Shown in pieces: positions 7,844 to 17,733 of a stretch of 64,000 nucleotides of DNA. Numbering within the stretch: the stretch's first letter is position 1; the number at the start of each line of letters is the position of its first letter. Made by a program: the position numbers and the translations under genes. A model generated the notes under the pieces. The model was not told the origin of the DNA, searched no databases, and worked only from the letters and a program-made list of their open reading frames with translations. This DNA comes from Mycolicibacter senuensis (GTDB lineage: Bacteria; Actinomycetota; Actinomycetes; Mycobacteriales; Mycobacteriaceae). The stretch is taken from assembly GCF_002101885.1 (NCBI RefSeq), contig NZ_LQPS01000032.1, positions 1 to 64,000 of the forward strand. The letters run 5' to 3'.

Positions 7844-9114
7844 TGAGCCAGAACCAGGCCCTGGCACGCCGACTCGGCACCGGCGATGCCGTCGTCATCG
7901 GCCTGGGCTCCATGATCGGCGCCGGGATCTTCGTCACGCTGGGCCCGGCCGCCCGGGCGGCCGGGGCCGGGCTGTTGATCGGGCTGGCGGTGGCCGCGTC
8001 GGTGGCCTACTGCAACGCGACGTCGTCGGCGCGGTTGGCGGCGCGCTACCCGGCCTCGGGCGGCAGCTACCTCTACGGGCGCGAGCGCCTCGGTGATTTC
8101 TGGGGTTATCTGGCGGGATGGGCGTTCGTGGTGGGCAAGACGGCCTCGTGCGCGGCGATGGCGTTGACCGTCGGGGTCTATGTGTGGCCGGCGCACAGTC
8201 ATGCGGTCGCCGTGACGGCGGTGCTCGCCTTGACGGCGCTGAACTACACCGGGGTGCAGCGGTCAGCCCGGCTCACCCGGGTGATCGTCGCCGTCGTGAT
8301 CGCGGTGCTGGCCGCCGTGGTGGTCACTTCGCTACGCGCCGGGCCGACCGCGGTGCCGCGCCTGGATCTGACCGAGGTGACGGTGGGTGGGGTGCTGCAG
8401 TCGGCGGGGCTGCTGTTCTTCGCGTTCGCCGGGTATGCGCGCATCGCCACGCTCGGAGAGGAGGTTCGCGAGCCCGCTCGTGTCATCCCCCGCGCCATCC
8501 CGCTCGCCTTGGGCCTTACATTGGCGGTCTACGCGATCGTGGCGGTAGCCGTACTGGCGGTACTGGGGCCGTCGCGACTGGCGGAAGCGGTATCACCGTT
8601 GACGGAGGCGGTGCAGGCCGCAGGGGCGAGTCGGCTGGTTCCCGTGGTGCAGCTGGGCGCGGCGGTGGCGGCGCTGGGCTCGCTGCTGGCGCTGTTGTTG
8701 GGGGTGTCTCGCACCGCGTTGGCCATGGCGCGCGATCGCCACCTGCCGCACGTACTGGCCGCGGTGCACCCGCGCTTTCAGGTGCCGCACCGGGCCGAGC
8801 TGTTGATCTGTGTGGTGGTGGCCGTGTTGGCAGCCATCGTGGATCTGCGCGATGCGATCGGCTTCTCGTCGTTCGGCGTGTTGATCTACTACGCGGTCGC
8901 GAACGCATCAGCGTTGACACTGCGCCCCGACGAAGGGCGCCCGGCTCGGCTGTTCCCGGTTCTCGGGTTCGTGGGCTGCGTGGCCTTGGCGTTCGCGCTG
9001 CCATGGTCATCGGTGGCCACCGGGATCGCGGTGATCGGAAGCGGCACAGCGGTATACGGGCTACGGCGGGCCCGACGCACCCGCCGTCGGCGACACACCA
9101 CACCCGCCCGGTGA
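7840..9114 (+). CDS. APC-family amino acid permease
   Basis: A 424-residue transporter with about twelve helices. The first helix has the APC signature VVIGLGSMIGAGIFVTLGPA, the unwound substrate-binding GxGxG-type motif. YPASGGSYLYGRERLGDF follows, then FFAFAGYARIATLGEEVREP, the conserved helix-6/loop block of cationic amino acid transporters. The basic C-terminal tail (RRARRTRRRRHTTPAR) lies in the cytoplasm. The start is ATG 7840, overlapping the previous stop, or ATG 7843. It probably imports amino acids or polyamines by proton symport; the substrate is not readable from sequence. Confidence 0.93.
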   Translation: MMSQNQALARRLGTGDAVVIGLGSMIGAGIFVTLGPAARAAGAGLLIGLAVAASVAYCNATSSARLAARYPASGGSYLYGRERLGDFWGYLAGWAFVVGKTASCAAMALTVGVYVWPAHSHAVAVTAVLALTALNYTGVQRSARLTRVIVAVVIAVLAAVVVTSLRAGPTAVPRLDLTEVTVGGVLQSAGLLFFAFAGYARIATLGEEVREPARVIPRAIPLALGLTLAVYAIVAVAVLAVLGPSRLAEAVSPLTEAVQAAGASRLVPVVQLGAAVAALGSLLALLLGVSRTALAMARDRHLPHVLAAVHPRFQVPHRAELLICVVVAVLAAIVDLRDAIGFSSFGVLIYYAVANASALTLRPDEGRPARLFPVLGFVGCVALAFALPWSSVATGIAVIGSGTAVYGLRRARRTRRRRHTTPAR

Positions 9115-9124
9115 CACCTCGGGA

Positions 9125-10141
9125 CTACCCGCCCGAGATCCGGCGCGCTACCTGGCCGTACCGCTCAAAGCGTTCGGGATCACCGAGAGCGTTGTACAAG
9201 ACCAGCCGGTTCGCCACCGCCGCATACTTGTCGATCAGCTTGTCGGCCAATTCATCCCAGGTCGACTCGGTCGCAAAGGTGGTCAGGTGCTCGTCGGTGA
9301 TCTGTGCCGCCATGCCGGCGAAGTCGCCCGCCTTCTGCTTTTCCCGGAGCCGGGCGGTGGTGCCCTCGAAGCCGGCCTCGTCCCAGATGAACGCGTAGTT
9401 CGGGGTGCTGCCGTAGAAACTCATGCTGGCGCGCACCAACTCCCGTTCCTTGTGCCGCTCTTCGTCGGTGTCACCGACGATCGTCATCGCGGGCACGATG
9501 ATGGCGATGCCCGACGGTGAGCGCCCCGCCTTCCGGGCGCCTTCGGCCACCTTGGGCACGACATGGCGGGTGAGGTAGCCGGGTTCGCCGAGCGGATGGA
9601 CGTGCACACCGTCGGCCACTTCGCCTGCCATGCGCAGCATCCAGGGATTCACCGCCGCGATATCGACTTTGGGATCGGGCACCTCGATGGGGCCGGGACT
9701 CCACTGCGGCGTGATGAAATCGAGGTTGTAGAACGGTCCGTGATGGTCCAACTTCCCGGTCCGGAATGCGTCGAAGCACGCCTTCACGGCGAGCACGTAG
9801 TCCCGCAGCCGTGGGCCGGGACGGTCGAACGCGGTGCCGTAGCGCCGCACGACATGGGTGCGAACCTGGGTTCCCAGACCGAGTCGAAACTTCCCGGCGG
9901 TCGCCTCCTGCAACTCCCAGGCCGTTGCCGCCGTGACGAACGGGCTGCGCGGAAAGGCAACCGCGACCCCGGTCGAGAGCTCCAGGCCGGGAGCGGCCTG
10001 AGATGCCATGGCGGCGTTGAGATATGCGGTACGACCGGCTTCGGTGAACAGCAGGCCCGCAAAGCCCGCAGTCTGGGCGCGCCGGGCCAATGCGCCGACC
10101 TTTCCCAAGGGCTGGGGCACGGTCATGACGTCAGTCTGCAC
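9125..10141 (-). CDS. LLM-class F420-dependent oxidoreductase
   Basis: A 338-residue luciferase-like TIM-barrel protein. Recognisable blocks are LARRAQTAGFAGLLFTEAGR, LSTGVAVAFPRSPFVTAATA, FRLGLGTQVRTHVVRRYG, IDIAAVNP-like VDIAAVNPWMLRMAGEVADG and VVPKVAEGARKAGRSP. It lacks a signal peptide and should use F420 or FMN to move a hydride onto or off a small substrate. It is convergent with the APC permease (10 bases between stops). It is unrelated in position to the LLM remnant at the window's left edge, and is full length. Confidence 0.92.
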   Translation of the reverse strand: MQTDVMTVPQPLGKVGALARRAQTAGFAGLLFTEAGRTAYLNAAMASQAAPGLELSTGVAVAFPRSPFVTAATAWELQEATAGKFRLGLGTQVRTHVVRRYGTAFDRPGPRLRDYVLAVKACFDAFRTGKLDHHGPFYNLDFITPQWSPGPIEVPDPKVDIAAVNPWMLRMAGEVADGVHVHPLGEPGYLTRHVVPKVAEGARKAGRSPSGIAIIVPAMTIVGDTDEERHKERELVRASMSFYGSTPNYAFIWDEAGFEGTTARLREKQKAGDFAGMAAQITDEHLTTFATESTWDELADKLIDKYAAVANRLVLYNALGDPERFERYGQVARRISGG

Positions 10142-10190
10142 GGTGCGATCTTACTGGGGCCGTGGGCGCAGCCGGTCTCAGACCGGGCGG

Positions 10191-10634
10191 CTAACCGGCG
10201 ACGGCGACCACCGCGGCCGCGGCCAGGAACACGATCTCCGCGGCGGTGCGCACCGACAGCCGCGTCGTCATCGATGCGGGCGGAGCCGGCATCCGGGCTG
10301 CGTAGATGTTGGCCGGGAACATCGCCAGCATCAGCAGCAGGAGACCGACTGCGGCGGCGCCCCGGGTGGCCGGGATCAGCAGACCCACCGCGCCGGCGAG
10401 TTCCAGCACACCGGTCACGCTCACCAGCAGGCCCGGGGCGGGCAGCGCCGGCGGAACGATCGCGATCAGGTCACGTCGCAGCGGCGGTGCGAAGTGCGCC
10501 GCCCCGGTGAGCACGAACATCGCCGCCAGCCCGACGGCAATGGCGCGGGGCCAGCCGTCGACGTAGTCGATACCGCACCAGCCGGCGATCCGGGCGATGC
10601 CGCTGCCGACCAGCAGTGCGACCAATGGCGCCAT
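10191..10634 (-). CDS. DoxX-family membrane protein
   Basis: A 147-residue protein with four hydrophobic helices, matching the DoxX/DUF4267-like group: an N-terminal helix (LVALLVGSGIARIAG), FVLTGAAHFAPPLRRDLIAI, PGLLVSVTGVLELAGAVGLL and a final Ala/Val helix. ATG 10634 is chosen because GGAGG (10641-10645) sits six bases upstream; the GTG six bases earlier would abut the ribosome site. DoxX proteins are small membrane partners of redox enzymes. It faces a TetR gene across an intergenic region with two direct repeats, so it is probably the regulator's target. Confidence 0.85.
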   Translation of the reverse strand: MAPLVALLVGSGIARIAGWCGIDYVDGWPRAIAVGLAAMFVLTGAAHFAPPLRRDLIAIVPPALPAPGLLVSVTGVLELAGAVGLLIPATRGAAAVGLLLLMLAMFPANIYAARMPAPPASMTTRLSVRTAAEIVFLAAAAVVAVAG

Positions 10635-10646
10635 GACCACCCTCCG

Positions 10647-10663
10647 ATCTAGACGTTGACAAG
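10647..10663 (+). promoter_or_regulatory. Putative TetR operator, copy 1
   Basis: ATCTAGACGTTGACAAG, a 17-base element repeated 41 bp downstream with 15 of 17 matches. Each copy has partial dyad symmetry, CTnGnC-N3-GnCnAG, usual for TetR-type sites. It lies next to the doxX ribosome site, where repression would block that gene. Confidence 0.55.
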
Positions 10664-10687
10664 TTACTGGCCGAGACTACGAGTCGT

Positions 10688-10704
10688 ATCTAGTCGTTGT
10701 CAAG
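10688..10704 (+). promoter_or_regulatory. Putative TetR operator, copy 2
   Basis: ATCTAGTCGTTGTCAAG, the second copy of the element, ends nine bases before the first possible tetR start. The 41-bp offset is close to four helical turns, so two dimers would sit on the same DNA face. Confidence 0.55.
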
Positions 10705-10713
10705 ACTGCGGGT

Positions 10714-11289
10714 ATGCTGGCCGCCATGGCCCGCTCGAGGTATCACCACGGCGATCTACGCACTGCGATCCTGTCCGAGGCCGCCCGCATGGTGGCCGAA
10801 CAGGGTGCCGACCGGGTCTCGCTGCGGGAACTGGCGCGGGCCGCGGGGGTGTCACATGCCGCCCCGGCGCATCACTTCACCGACCGGCGGGGCCTGTTCA
10901 CCGCGTTGGCCGCCGAAGGTTTTCAGCTGCTGGGCGACGCACTCACCGCGGCTCGGCCACGGTTCGTCGACGCGGCCCTGGCCTACGTGCGATTCGCCCT
11001 TGCGCATCCGGGCCACTACCAGGTGATGTTCGACAAGTCGCTGCTCGACACCGCAGATCCCGCTCTGACCGCAGCCGAGACGGCGGCGGCCGCGGAGTTG
11101 TCCCGCGGCGTGGCCGGTCTGGCCGACCCGCACGCGCGCGATGACCCGGCCGGCGCCGAGCTGGCGGCATGGTCGCTGGTACACGGTTTCTCGACATTGT
11201 GGCTCAACGACGCCGTCGACCCGGCGGTGAAGGCCACCGATCCGATGCGCACCGTCGAACGCATCGCCCGCATGCTGTTCGACGGCTAG
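10714..11289 (+). CDS. TetR-family transcriptional regulator (WHG-type effector domain)
   Basis: A 191-residue regulator. YHHGDLRTAILSEAARMVAE, then VSLRELARAAGVSHAAPAHH (helix-turn-helix) and FTDRRGLFTALAAEGF form residues 5-70. The C-terminal half has YVRFALAHPGHYQVMFDK and AWSLVHGFSTLWLND, the hallmark of the WHG/TetR_C_33 domain. An ATG twelve bases downstream is an alternative start (MARSRYHHGDLR). Divergent from doxX, with paired repeats in between, so it likely represses doxX and itself. The ligand is unknown; WHG regulators often sense hydrophobic compounds. Confidence 0.92.
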   Translation: MLAAMARSRYHHGDLRTAILSEAARMVAEQGADRVSLRELARAAGVSHAAPAHHFTDRRGLFTALAAEGFQLLGDALTAARPRFVDAALAYVRFALAHPGHYQVMFDKSLLDTADPALTAAETAAAAELSRGVAGLADPHARDDPAGAELAAWSLVHGFSTLWLNDAVDPAVKATDPMRTVERIARMLFDG

Positions 11290-11310
11290 CTCGGGTCCAG
11301 ACTGTATGTC

Positions 11311-11961
11311 GTGACGATCACCGCCGACATCGCAGCCGAACGGGCCGCACTTGCGGCGTCGTTGCTGGCTGCCGGCGCATCGGCGCCGACCGGGTGCGGT
11401 CAGTGGACCGCGCTGGATCTGGCGGCGCACCTGGTGGCCGAGGAACGCCTTGCCGGCCTGACGACGTTCATCGCACGGTCGCTGGTGGTGCGCGGCGTCG
11501 CGGTGGCGGGCCCGCCGACCTTGGTCGACAATGCGATTCGCCTCGAGCGCCGACACGGTTTCCCGTCCCTGATCGACCGGTTGCGGCTCCCGGTGCCACG
11601 ATTGCTGCTGCGGCCGCGGGTGGCGCCGCTGACATTGTTCGAGTACTGGACCCACCACGACGATCTCCACCGCACCGCCGGGACCGCCCATGCGGCGCCG
11701 GCGAGCCTGGGCACGATCATCCCGTTGCTGCTGCACCATCAACGCAAGTCGCTGCCGGCCGCTGTGCGGGTCACCATCGCCACCGCCGACGGCACCGTTC
11801 GGTCCTCCACCGGTCCCCGGTCGGCTCCGGAGGTCACGGTCTACGGGACCGCCGAGAACCTGGTGCGCTGGCTCGCCGGGCGCCCAACGCCGGGAGCTGT
11901 GACCATGACCGGTGCCGGCCCCCCGGTACAGACGCTTCGCGCGTTCCGGGCCCGGGTCTGA
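11311..11961 (+). CDS. Maleylpyruvate isomerase-fold protein (TIGR03085/mycothiol-dependent type)
   Basis: A 216-residue DinB/MPI-fold protein. The N-terminal helix RAALAASLLAAGASAPTGCG is followed by WTALDLAAHLVAEERL, the conserved metal-binding 'W-x-D-L-x-x-H-L' motif, and FEYWTHHDDLHRTAG supplies the other metal-binding histidines; a small C-terminal domain has VTVYGTAENLVRWLAGR. Actinobacterial relatives use mycothiol as thiol cofactor for isomerisation or S-transfer, or bind metal with no known role. GTG start at 11311. It follows tetR by 21 bases in the same direction. Confidence 0.85.
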   Translation: MTITADIAAERAALAASLLAAGASAPTGCGQWTALDLAAHLVAEERLAGLTTFIARSLVVRGVAVAGPPTLVDNAIRLERRHGFPSLIDRLRLPVPRLLLRPRVAPLTLFEYWTHHDDLHRTAGTAHAAPASLGTIIPLLLHHQRKSLPAAVRVTIATADGTVRSSTGPRSAPEVTVYGTAENLVRWLAGRPTPGAVTMTGAGPPVQTLRAFRARV

Positions 11962-11964
11962 CAT

Positions 11965-12000
11965 CGGCCGCCGTTTGCCGCTGGCAGCGGTTTACGGCCG
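11965..12000 (+). terminator. Hairpin downstream of the MPI-fold gene
   Basis: Nested inverted repeats start four bases after the stop: outer CGGCCG/CGGCCG arms and inner CCGCT-ggc-AGCGG. No T-run follows, common for mycobacterial terminators, so termination is inferred from position. The remaining roughly 200 bases up to 12201 probably hold the promoter of the mycolate cluster; no clear consensus is seen. Confidence 0.4.
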
Positions 12001-12201
12001 CGAAAGAATCCTCGAATCCGTGTTTGGGGTGCCATTCGCCGGGGAAACCTGCGCGGCAGCGCGCCTCGGTTCTCAATAGGCACTCCCGCCGAGCTGAGAC
12101 CGCTGACCGTTGTGCAGCGCGTACGGGTGGGCTCAGCGTTGCGCTCACGCGTCGGTCCTCGACGGCCTGGCAGCGGCGAACCACCGAGCGGGGGAAAGCT
12201 C

Positions 12202-13092
12202 ATGACCGACACCGAACTCAAGCCGGATGTCGCGCACGTCCAATCGCACTACGACCGGTCCAACGAGTTCTTCCGGCTGTGGCTGGATCCCTCGATGACC
12301 TACAGCTGCGCCTACTTCGAGCGCGACGACATGACGCTGGAACAGGCGCAGTTGGCGAAAGTGGATCTGGCGTTGGGAAAGCTGGGGCTGCAGCCGGGGA
12401 TGACGCTGCTCGACATCGGCTCGGGATGGGGCTCCACGATGCGGCGCGCCATCGAGAAGTACGACGTCAACGTGATCGGGCTGACGCTGAGCGAAAACCA
12501 GGTAGCCCATTGCGAACGCAAGTTCGCCGAGATGGACAGCCCGCGGTCCAAGCAGGTGCGGTTACAGGGTTGGGAACAGTTCGACGAACCGGTGGATCGC
12601 ATCGTGTCACTGGGCGCCTTCGAGCATTTCGCCGACGGCGTGGGCACCTACGAACGCTACGACGACTTCTTCACGATGTGTTATCAGGCGCTGCCCGCTG
12701 ACGGGGTGATGCTGCTGCATTCGATCGTGGTGCCTTCCGAAGCGGAAGCCGAGCAGATGGGGCTCAAGCGCACGATGTCGCTGATGCGCTTCATCAGCTT
12801 CATCCGCAAGGAGATCTATCCGGGCGGTCGGCTGCCGATGATCTCCGTGGTCGACGAACACGCCACCCGGTGTGGCTTCGAGATCACCCGTCACCACATG
12901 ATCGGCTCGAATTACGTTCGCACACTGGACACCTGGGCGAAGGCTCTCGAAGCCCACCAGGGCGAAGCGATCGCGCTCAAAGGTGAGCAGATGTACGACA
13001 CCTTCATGAAGTACCTGACCGGCTGCCGGGAACTCTTCCGCGACGGCTACACCGACGTCTGCCAATTCACCATGGCGAAGCCGACCAGGTAA
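12202..13092 (+). CDS. Mycolic acid cyclopropane synthase / methyltransferase, CmaA2-like
   Basis: A 296-residue S-adenosylmethionine-dependent enzyme that methylenates or methylates double bonds on meromycolate chains. [20 protein letters not shown] ends at the active-site cysteine (CmaA1 Cys35 equivalent). The SAM motif reads [10 protein letters not shown], with Ser where most paralogs have Cys. [16 protein letters not shown] and NYVRTLDTW provide the Glu, His and Tyr that hold the active-site bicarbonate in the family. The SNEFFRLW start, the FADG segment and the DVCQFT end point to CmaA2 more than CmaA1. The ATG is preceded by a GGGGGAAAG site. First gene of the five-gene mycolate block; the next gene starts 21 bases on. 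Confidence 0.92.
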   Translation: MTDTELKPDVAHVQSHYDRSNEFFRLWLDPSMTYSCAYFERDDMTLEQAQLAKVDLALGKLGLQPGMTLLDIGSGWGSTMRRAIEKYDVNVIGLTLSENQVAHCERKFAEMDSPRSKQVRLQGWEQFDEPVDRIVSLGAFEHFADGVGTYERYDDFFTMCYQALPADGVMLLHSIVVPSEAEAEQMGLKRTMSLMRFISFIRKEIYPGGRLPMISVVDEHATRCGFEITRHHMIGSNYVRTLDTWAKALEAHQGEAIALKGEQMYDTFMKYLTGCRELFRDGYTDVCQFTMAKPTR

Positions 13093-13974
<882 letters not shown>

Positions 13975-14002
13975 TCGATCGCCAGGAAATCGGATAGCGA
14001 CC

Positions 14003-15256
14003 ATGGCCAGGTTCTCGACGGGCAACGGATTCCCGGATGTGGTCATCACCGGCGTCGCCATGACGACGGCACTGGCCCCCGACGTGGACGACACCTGGAA
14101 GAAGTTGCTGGACGGTCAAAGCGGCATTCGCCGACTCGACGATCCGTTCGTCGAGCAGTACAACCTCCCGGTGCGCATCGGCGGACACCTGCTCGAAGAG
14201 TTCGACCACGAACTGACTCGCAAGGAACTGCACCGGTTGTCGTATCTGCAGAAGATGTCCACCGTGCTGGGCCGACGGGTCTGGTCCAACGCCGGATCCC
14301 CCGAGGTCGACACCCGTCGGCTGATGGTGTCGATCGGCACCGGCATGGGCTCGCCGGAAGAACTGGTCTGGGGCTATCAAGGCATGGTCGAGCGCGGCAT
14401 GAAAGGTGTGTCGCCGTTGGGAGTTCAGAAGTACATGCCCAATGCCGCGGCCGCCGCCGTCGGGCTCGAGCGAGGCGCCAAGGCCGGAGTGCTGACCCCG
14501 GTCTCGGCGTGCGCCTCCGGCGCCGAGGCCATCGCCCAGGCCTGGCGTGACATCGTCTACGACGAGGCCGACATCGCCATCTGCGGCGGGGTGGAGACCA
14601 AGATCGAGGCGGTACCGATCGCCGGATTCGCCGCCATGCGCATCGTGTTGTCGACGACCAACGACGACCCGGCCGGTGCCTGCCGCCCCTTCGACCGCGA
14701 CCGCAACGGCTTCGTGTTCGGTGAGGGCGCCGCGCTGATGGTCATCGAAACCGAACAGCACGCCAAAGCGCGCGGCGCCACCATCCTGGCCCGGCTGATG
14801 GGCGCGGCGATCACCTCCGACGGCTACCACATCGTGGCGCCCGATCCGTCCGGGGAGCGGGCCGGCTACGCCATGACCCGGGCCATCGAACTCGCCGGGC
14901 TGGCGCCGTCTGACATCGAGCACATCAACGCCCACGCGACCGGGACCCGGATCGGTGATCTGGCCGAGGCCCAGGCCATCCACAATGCGATGGGCAGCCA
15001 CCAACCGGCCGTCTACGCACCGAAATCCGCGCTGGGCCATTCAGTCGGCGCGGTCGGCGCCGTCGAGGCGATCCTGACCGTGCTGGCGCTACGCGACGGG
15101 GTCATCCCGCCCACGCTCAACCTGCACCACCTCGACCCGGAAATCGATCTGGACGTGGTTGCCGACCAACCGCGGCTAGGCGACTACCGCTACGCCATCA
15201 GCAATTCGTTCGGGTTCGGCGGTCACAACGTGGCCCTGGCCTTCGGCACCTACTAG
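14003..15256 (+). CDS. KasB-type beta-ketoacyl-ACP synthase embedded in the mycolate methyltransferase cluster
   Basis: A 417-residue condensing enzyme of FAS-II, very similar to KasB from the N terminus ([20 protein letters not shown]) through [20 protein letters not shown] to [17 protein letters not shown]. The full triad is present: Cys170 in VSACASG, His311 in NAHATGT and His346 in [10 protein letters not shown]. It should add malonyl-AcpM units to long acyl or meroacyl chains. Only 28 bases separate it from umaA and 21 from the next methyltransferase, so it is very likely co-transcribed with them. No acpM, kasA or accD6 lies nearby, so this is not the housekeeping kasA-kasB locus but a second copy. 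Whether it replaces or supplements KasB cannot be told. Confidence 0.92.
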   Translation: MARFSTGNGFPDVVITGVAMTTALAPDVDDTWKKLLDGQSGIRRLDDPFVEQYNLPVRIGGHLLEEFDHELTRKELHRLSYLQKMSTVLGRRVWSNAGSPEVDTRRLMVSIGTGMGSPEELVWGYQGMVERGMKGVSPLGVQKYMPNAAAAAVGLERGAKAGVLTPVSACASGAEAIAQAWRDIVYDEADIAICGGVETKIEAVPIAGFAAMRIVLSTTNDDPAGACRPFDRDRNGFVFGEGAALMVIETEQHAKARGATILARLMGAAITSDGYHIVAPDPSGERAGYAMTRAIELAGLAPSDIEHINAHATGTRIGDLAEAQAIHNAMGSHQPAVYAPKSALGHSVGAVGAVEAILTVLALRDGVIPPTLNLHHLDPEIDLDVVADQPRLGDYRYAISNSFGFGGHNVALAFGTY

Positions 15257-15277
15257 AAACCAGAAAGCAGCTGCGTC

Positions 15278-16141
15278 ATGCCCAAGGATCTCGAACCGCA
15301 TTTCGACGACGTACAGGCCCACTACGACTTGTCCGATGAGTTCTTCCGGCTGTTCCTCGATCCCAGTCAGACCTACAGCTGCGCCTACTTCGAACGCGAC
15401 GACATGACGCTCGAACAGGCCCAGCTCGCCAAGATCGATCTGTCGCTGGGCAAACTCGGACTGCAACCGGGGATGACGCTGCTCGACATCGGTTGCGGTT
15501 GGGGCGCGACCATGCGTCGCGCCGTCGAGAAGTACGACGTCAACGTCATCGGCCTGACCTTGAGCAAGAACCAGGCCGTGCACGCCCAGGCATCCCTTGA
15601 CACGATGGACACCTCCCGCAGCCGCCAGGTCCTGTTGGAGGGCTGGGAATGCTTTGACGAACCGGTCGACCGGATCGTCTCCATCGGCGCGTTCGAGCAC
15701 TTCGGCCATGACCGCTACGACGACTTCTTCGCCATGGCCTACCAGGTTCTGCCACCGCAAGGGGTGATGCTGCTGCACACCATCTCCGGTCTGACGGTTC
15801 CGCAGATGAGGGAACGCGGTCTGCCGTTGACGTTCGCGATGGCCCGCTTCATCAAGTTCATCGCCACCGAGATCTTCCCGGGCGGGCGGCTGCCCACCAT
15901 CGAGATGGTCGAAGACCACTCCGCGGCCGCCGGCTTCGCGCTGACCCGCCGCCAATCCCTGCAGCAGCACTACGTCCGAACCCTCGAATTCTGGTCGGGC
16001 TCGCTGGAAAGCCACCGCGAGGAGGCCATCGCGATCCAGTCCCAGGAGGTCTACGACCGCTACATGCATTACCTGACCGGCTGCGCCAACGGATTCCGCG
16101 ATGGCTACATCGACGTCAACCAGTTCACCCTGCAGAAATAG
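15278..16141 (+). CDS. Mycolic acid cyclopropane synthase, CmaA1/MmaA2-like
   Basis: A 287-residue SAM-dependent cyclopropane synthase. The start [20 protein letters not shown], the cysteine in [18 protein letters not shown], the SAM motif [15 protein letters not shown] and the catalytic [17 protein letters not shown] and LLHTISGLT blocks are those of CmaA1 and MmaA2, which form distal and proximal cis-cyclopropanes. The end, [12 protein letters not shown], also fits MmaA2. All bicarbonate-site residues (Glu, His, Tyr in HYVRTLEFW) are intact. Which of the two positions it modifies cannot be decided from sequence alone. It overlaps nothing, lying 21 bases after the KAS gene and 7 before mmaA4. 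Confidence 0.93.
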   Translation: MPKDLEPHFDDVQAHYDLSDEFFRLFLDPSQTYSCAYFERDDMTLEQAQLAKIDLSLGKLGLQPGMTLLDIGCGWGATMRRAVEKYDVNVIGLTLSKNQAVHAQASLDTMDTSRSRQVLLEGWECFDEPVDRIVSIGAFEHFGHDRYDDFFAMAYQVLPPQGVMLLHTISGLTVPQMRERGLPLTFAMARFIKFIATEIFPGGRLPTIEMVEDHSAAAGFALTRRQSLQQHYVRTLEFWSGSLESHREEAIAIQSQEVYDRYMHYLTGCANGFRDGYIDVNQFTLQK

Positions 16142-16148
16142 GACCGAT

Positions 16149-17057
16149 ATGACCGACGCATCCGCCGGCGCCGAGCAAATGCGGCCGCATTTCGAGGACG
16201 TCCAGGCCCACTACGACCTGTCCGACGACTTCTTCGGCCTGTTCCAGGACCGCACCCGCACCTACAGCTGCGCCTACTTCGAAGATCCGGGTTCCACGCT
16301 GGAGGAGGCCCAGCTGGCCAAGGTCGACCTCAACCTCGACAAGCTGAACCTGTTGCCCGGCATGACGCTGCTCGACATCGGTTGCGGCTGGGGCACCACG
16401 ATGAAGCGCGCCCTGGAGAAATATGACGTCAACGTCATCGGCCTGACGTTGTCGAAGAACCAGCGCGCCTACGCGCAGCAGCTGATCGACGGCGCGGACT
16501 CCGGTCGCGACCGTCAGGTTCTATTGCATGGCTGGGAGCAATTCAGCAAGCCGGTCGATCGCATCGTCTCCATCGAGGCGTTCGAGCACTTCGGGCACGA
16601 CCGCTACAACGAGTTCTTCGCCAGGTGTTTCGACATCCTGCCCGCCGACGGCCGAATGGCGATCCAGAGCAGCGTCAGTTACCACCCCTACGACCTCAAC
16701 GCCCGCGGCAAGAAGCTCACTTTCGAGACCGCGCGCTTCATCAAGTTCATGGTCACCGAGATCTTCCCCGGCGGCCGGCTGCCCACCACCGAGATGATGG
16801 TTCAGCACGGCGAGAAGGCCGGGTTCGTCGTCCCGGAAGCCGTCTCCTTGCGGCCGCACTACATCAAGACACTGCAGATCTGGGGTGACGCGCTGGAAGC
16901 CCACCGGGACAAGGCCATCGCGATCCAGTCCGAAGAGGTCTACCAGCGCTACATGAAGTACCTGCGCGGTTGCCAGCACTACTTCGCCGACGAGATGCTC
17001 GATGTCAGCCTGGTCAGCTACCACAAACCCGAGGCCGAATCGACCACGGCACGGTGA
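16149..17057 (+). CDS. mmaA4: Hydroxymycolate synthase MmaA4 (Hma)
   Basis: A 302-residue SAM-dependent methyltransferase that makes the hydroxylated, methyl-branched precursor of keto- and methoxy-mycolates. Diagnostic segments are [58 protein letters not shown] and [13 protein letters not shown] with [14 protein letters not shown], and the end [15 protein letters not shown]. As in other MmaA4 enzymes, Gln (IQSSVS) replaces the His found in cyclopropane synthases. Its presence predicts oxygenated mycolates in the organism; no MmaA3-type O-methyltransferase is in the window, so keto rather than methoxy forms are the simpler guess. Last gene of the block, followed by a GC hairpin. Confidence 0.93.
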   Translation: MTDASAGAEQMRPHFEDVQAHYDLSDDFFGLFQDRTRTYSCAYFEDPGSTLEEAQLAKVDLNLDKLNLLPGMTLLDIGCGWGTTMKRALEKYDVNVIGLTLSKNQRAYAQQLIDGADSGRDRQVLLHGWEQFSKPVDRIVSIEAFEHFGHDRYNEFFARCFDILPADGRMAIQSSVSYHPYDLNARGKKLTFETARFIKFMVTEIFPGGRLPTTEMMVQHGEKAGFVVPEAVSLRPHYIKTLQIWGDALEAHRDKAIAIQSEEVYQRYMKYLRGCQHYFADEMLDVSLVSYHKPEAESTTAR

Positions 17058-17073
17058 GCCCGGGTCCCCGGGC
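17058..17073 (+). terminator. GC-rich hairpin after mmaA4
   Basis: GCCCGGG-TC-CCCGGGC begins at the base after the mmaA4 stop and lies in the 33-base gap before the convergent tpx stop. There is no T-run. It is a plausible bidirectional terminator by position and dyad only. Confidence 0.4.
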
Positions 17074-17090
17074 GAGCGGGGGTGAGCCGA

Positions 17091-17585
17091 TCAGCCCAGT
17101 GCCGCGATGGCCGCCTCGTAGTCGGGCTCGCTGGCGATCTCCGGCACCAGTTCGGTGTAGGCGACCTTGCCGTCGGCGTCGATGACCACCACGGCACGCG
17201 CAAGCAGGCCAGCCATCGGACCGTCTGCGATGGTCACCCCGTAGTCACCGCCGAAGTCGGACCGGAAGGCCGAGCCCGACGTCACGTTCTCGATGCCCTC
17301 CGTGCCGCAGAAGCGCTTCTGCGCGAACGGCAGATCGTTGGACACGCACACCACGGTAAGACCGCTTGCGGCCGCGCGTTCGTTGAACGTCCGCACGCTC
17401 GTCGCACACACCGGGGTGTCGATCGACGGGAAGATGTTCAGCAAGAGCGGCTTGCCGCCGAACTGAGCACTCTCGACCGCGCCGAGGTCCGTTCCGGTCA
17501 GCGAGAATGCGGGCGCCGCATCCCCCACCGCGGGTAGTTCTCCGGCAGTCGTCACTGGATTTCCACGCAAAGTTATCTGTGCCAC
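17091..17585 (-). CDS. tpx: Thiol peroxidase Tpx (atypical 2-Cys peroxiredoxin)
   Basis: A 164-residue cytosolic peroxidase that reduces H2O2 and organic peroxides with electrons from thioredoxin. The peroxidatic Cys60 is in FPSIDTPVCATSVRTF and the resolving Cys93 in LPFAQKRFCGTEG, the classic Tpx spacing; a third Cys80 is also present, as in M. tuberculosis Tpx. GTG 17585 is the start because it gives MAQITLRGNPVTTAGELP, matching the family N terminus; longer readings lack homology. It is divergent from the MDR reductase gene across 148 bases and convergent with the mycolate cluster. Confidence 0.96.
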   Translation of the reverse strand: MAQITLRGNPVTTAGELPAVGDAAPAFSLTGTDLGAVESAQFGGKPLLLNIFPSIDTPVCATSVRTFNERAAASGLTVVCVSNDLPFAQKRFCGTEGIENVTSGSAFRSDFGGDYGVTIADGPMAGLLARAVVVIDADGKVAYTELVPEIASEPDYEAAIAALG

Positions 17586-17733
17586 GCCCAGTAGTCTGCC
17601 AGTTGCCGCCCGCCCAGCGGAAGCCCGCTGCCGATCAGCTCTCGGATCGCCGCTGGAGACCCTTCCAAAACCGTTGTCCAACAGCTGTTTTATGGCCATT
17701 GCCAGTGTCAATCGCATCCGGTACCGTGCGCTC

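Noticed and set aside
3791..9114. One very long operon from the FadR gene to the APC permease as a single metabolic pathway
   Set aside because: Only some junctions overlap; gaps of 98 and 63 bases flank the alpha/beta hydrolase, and the enzymes do not form an obvious route.
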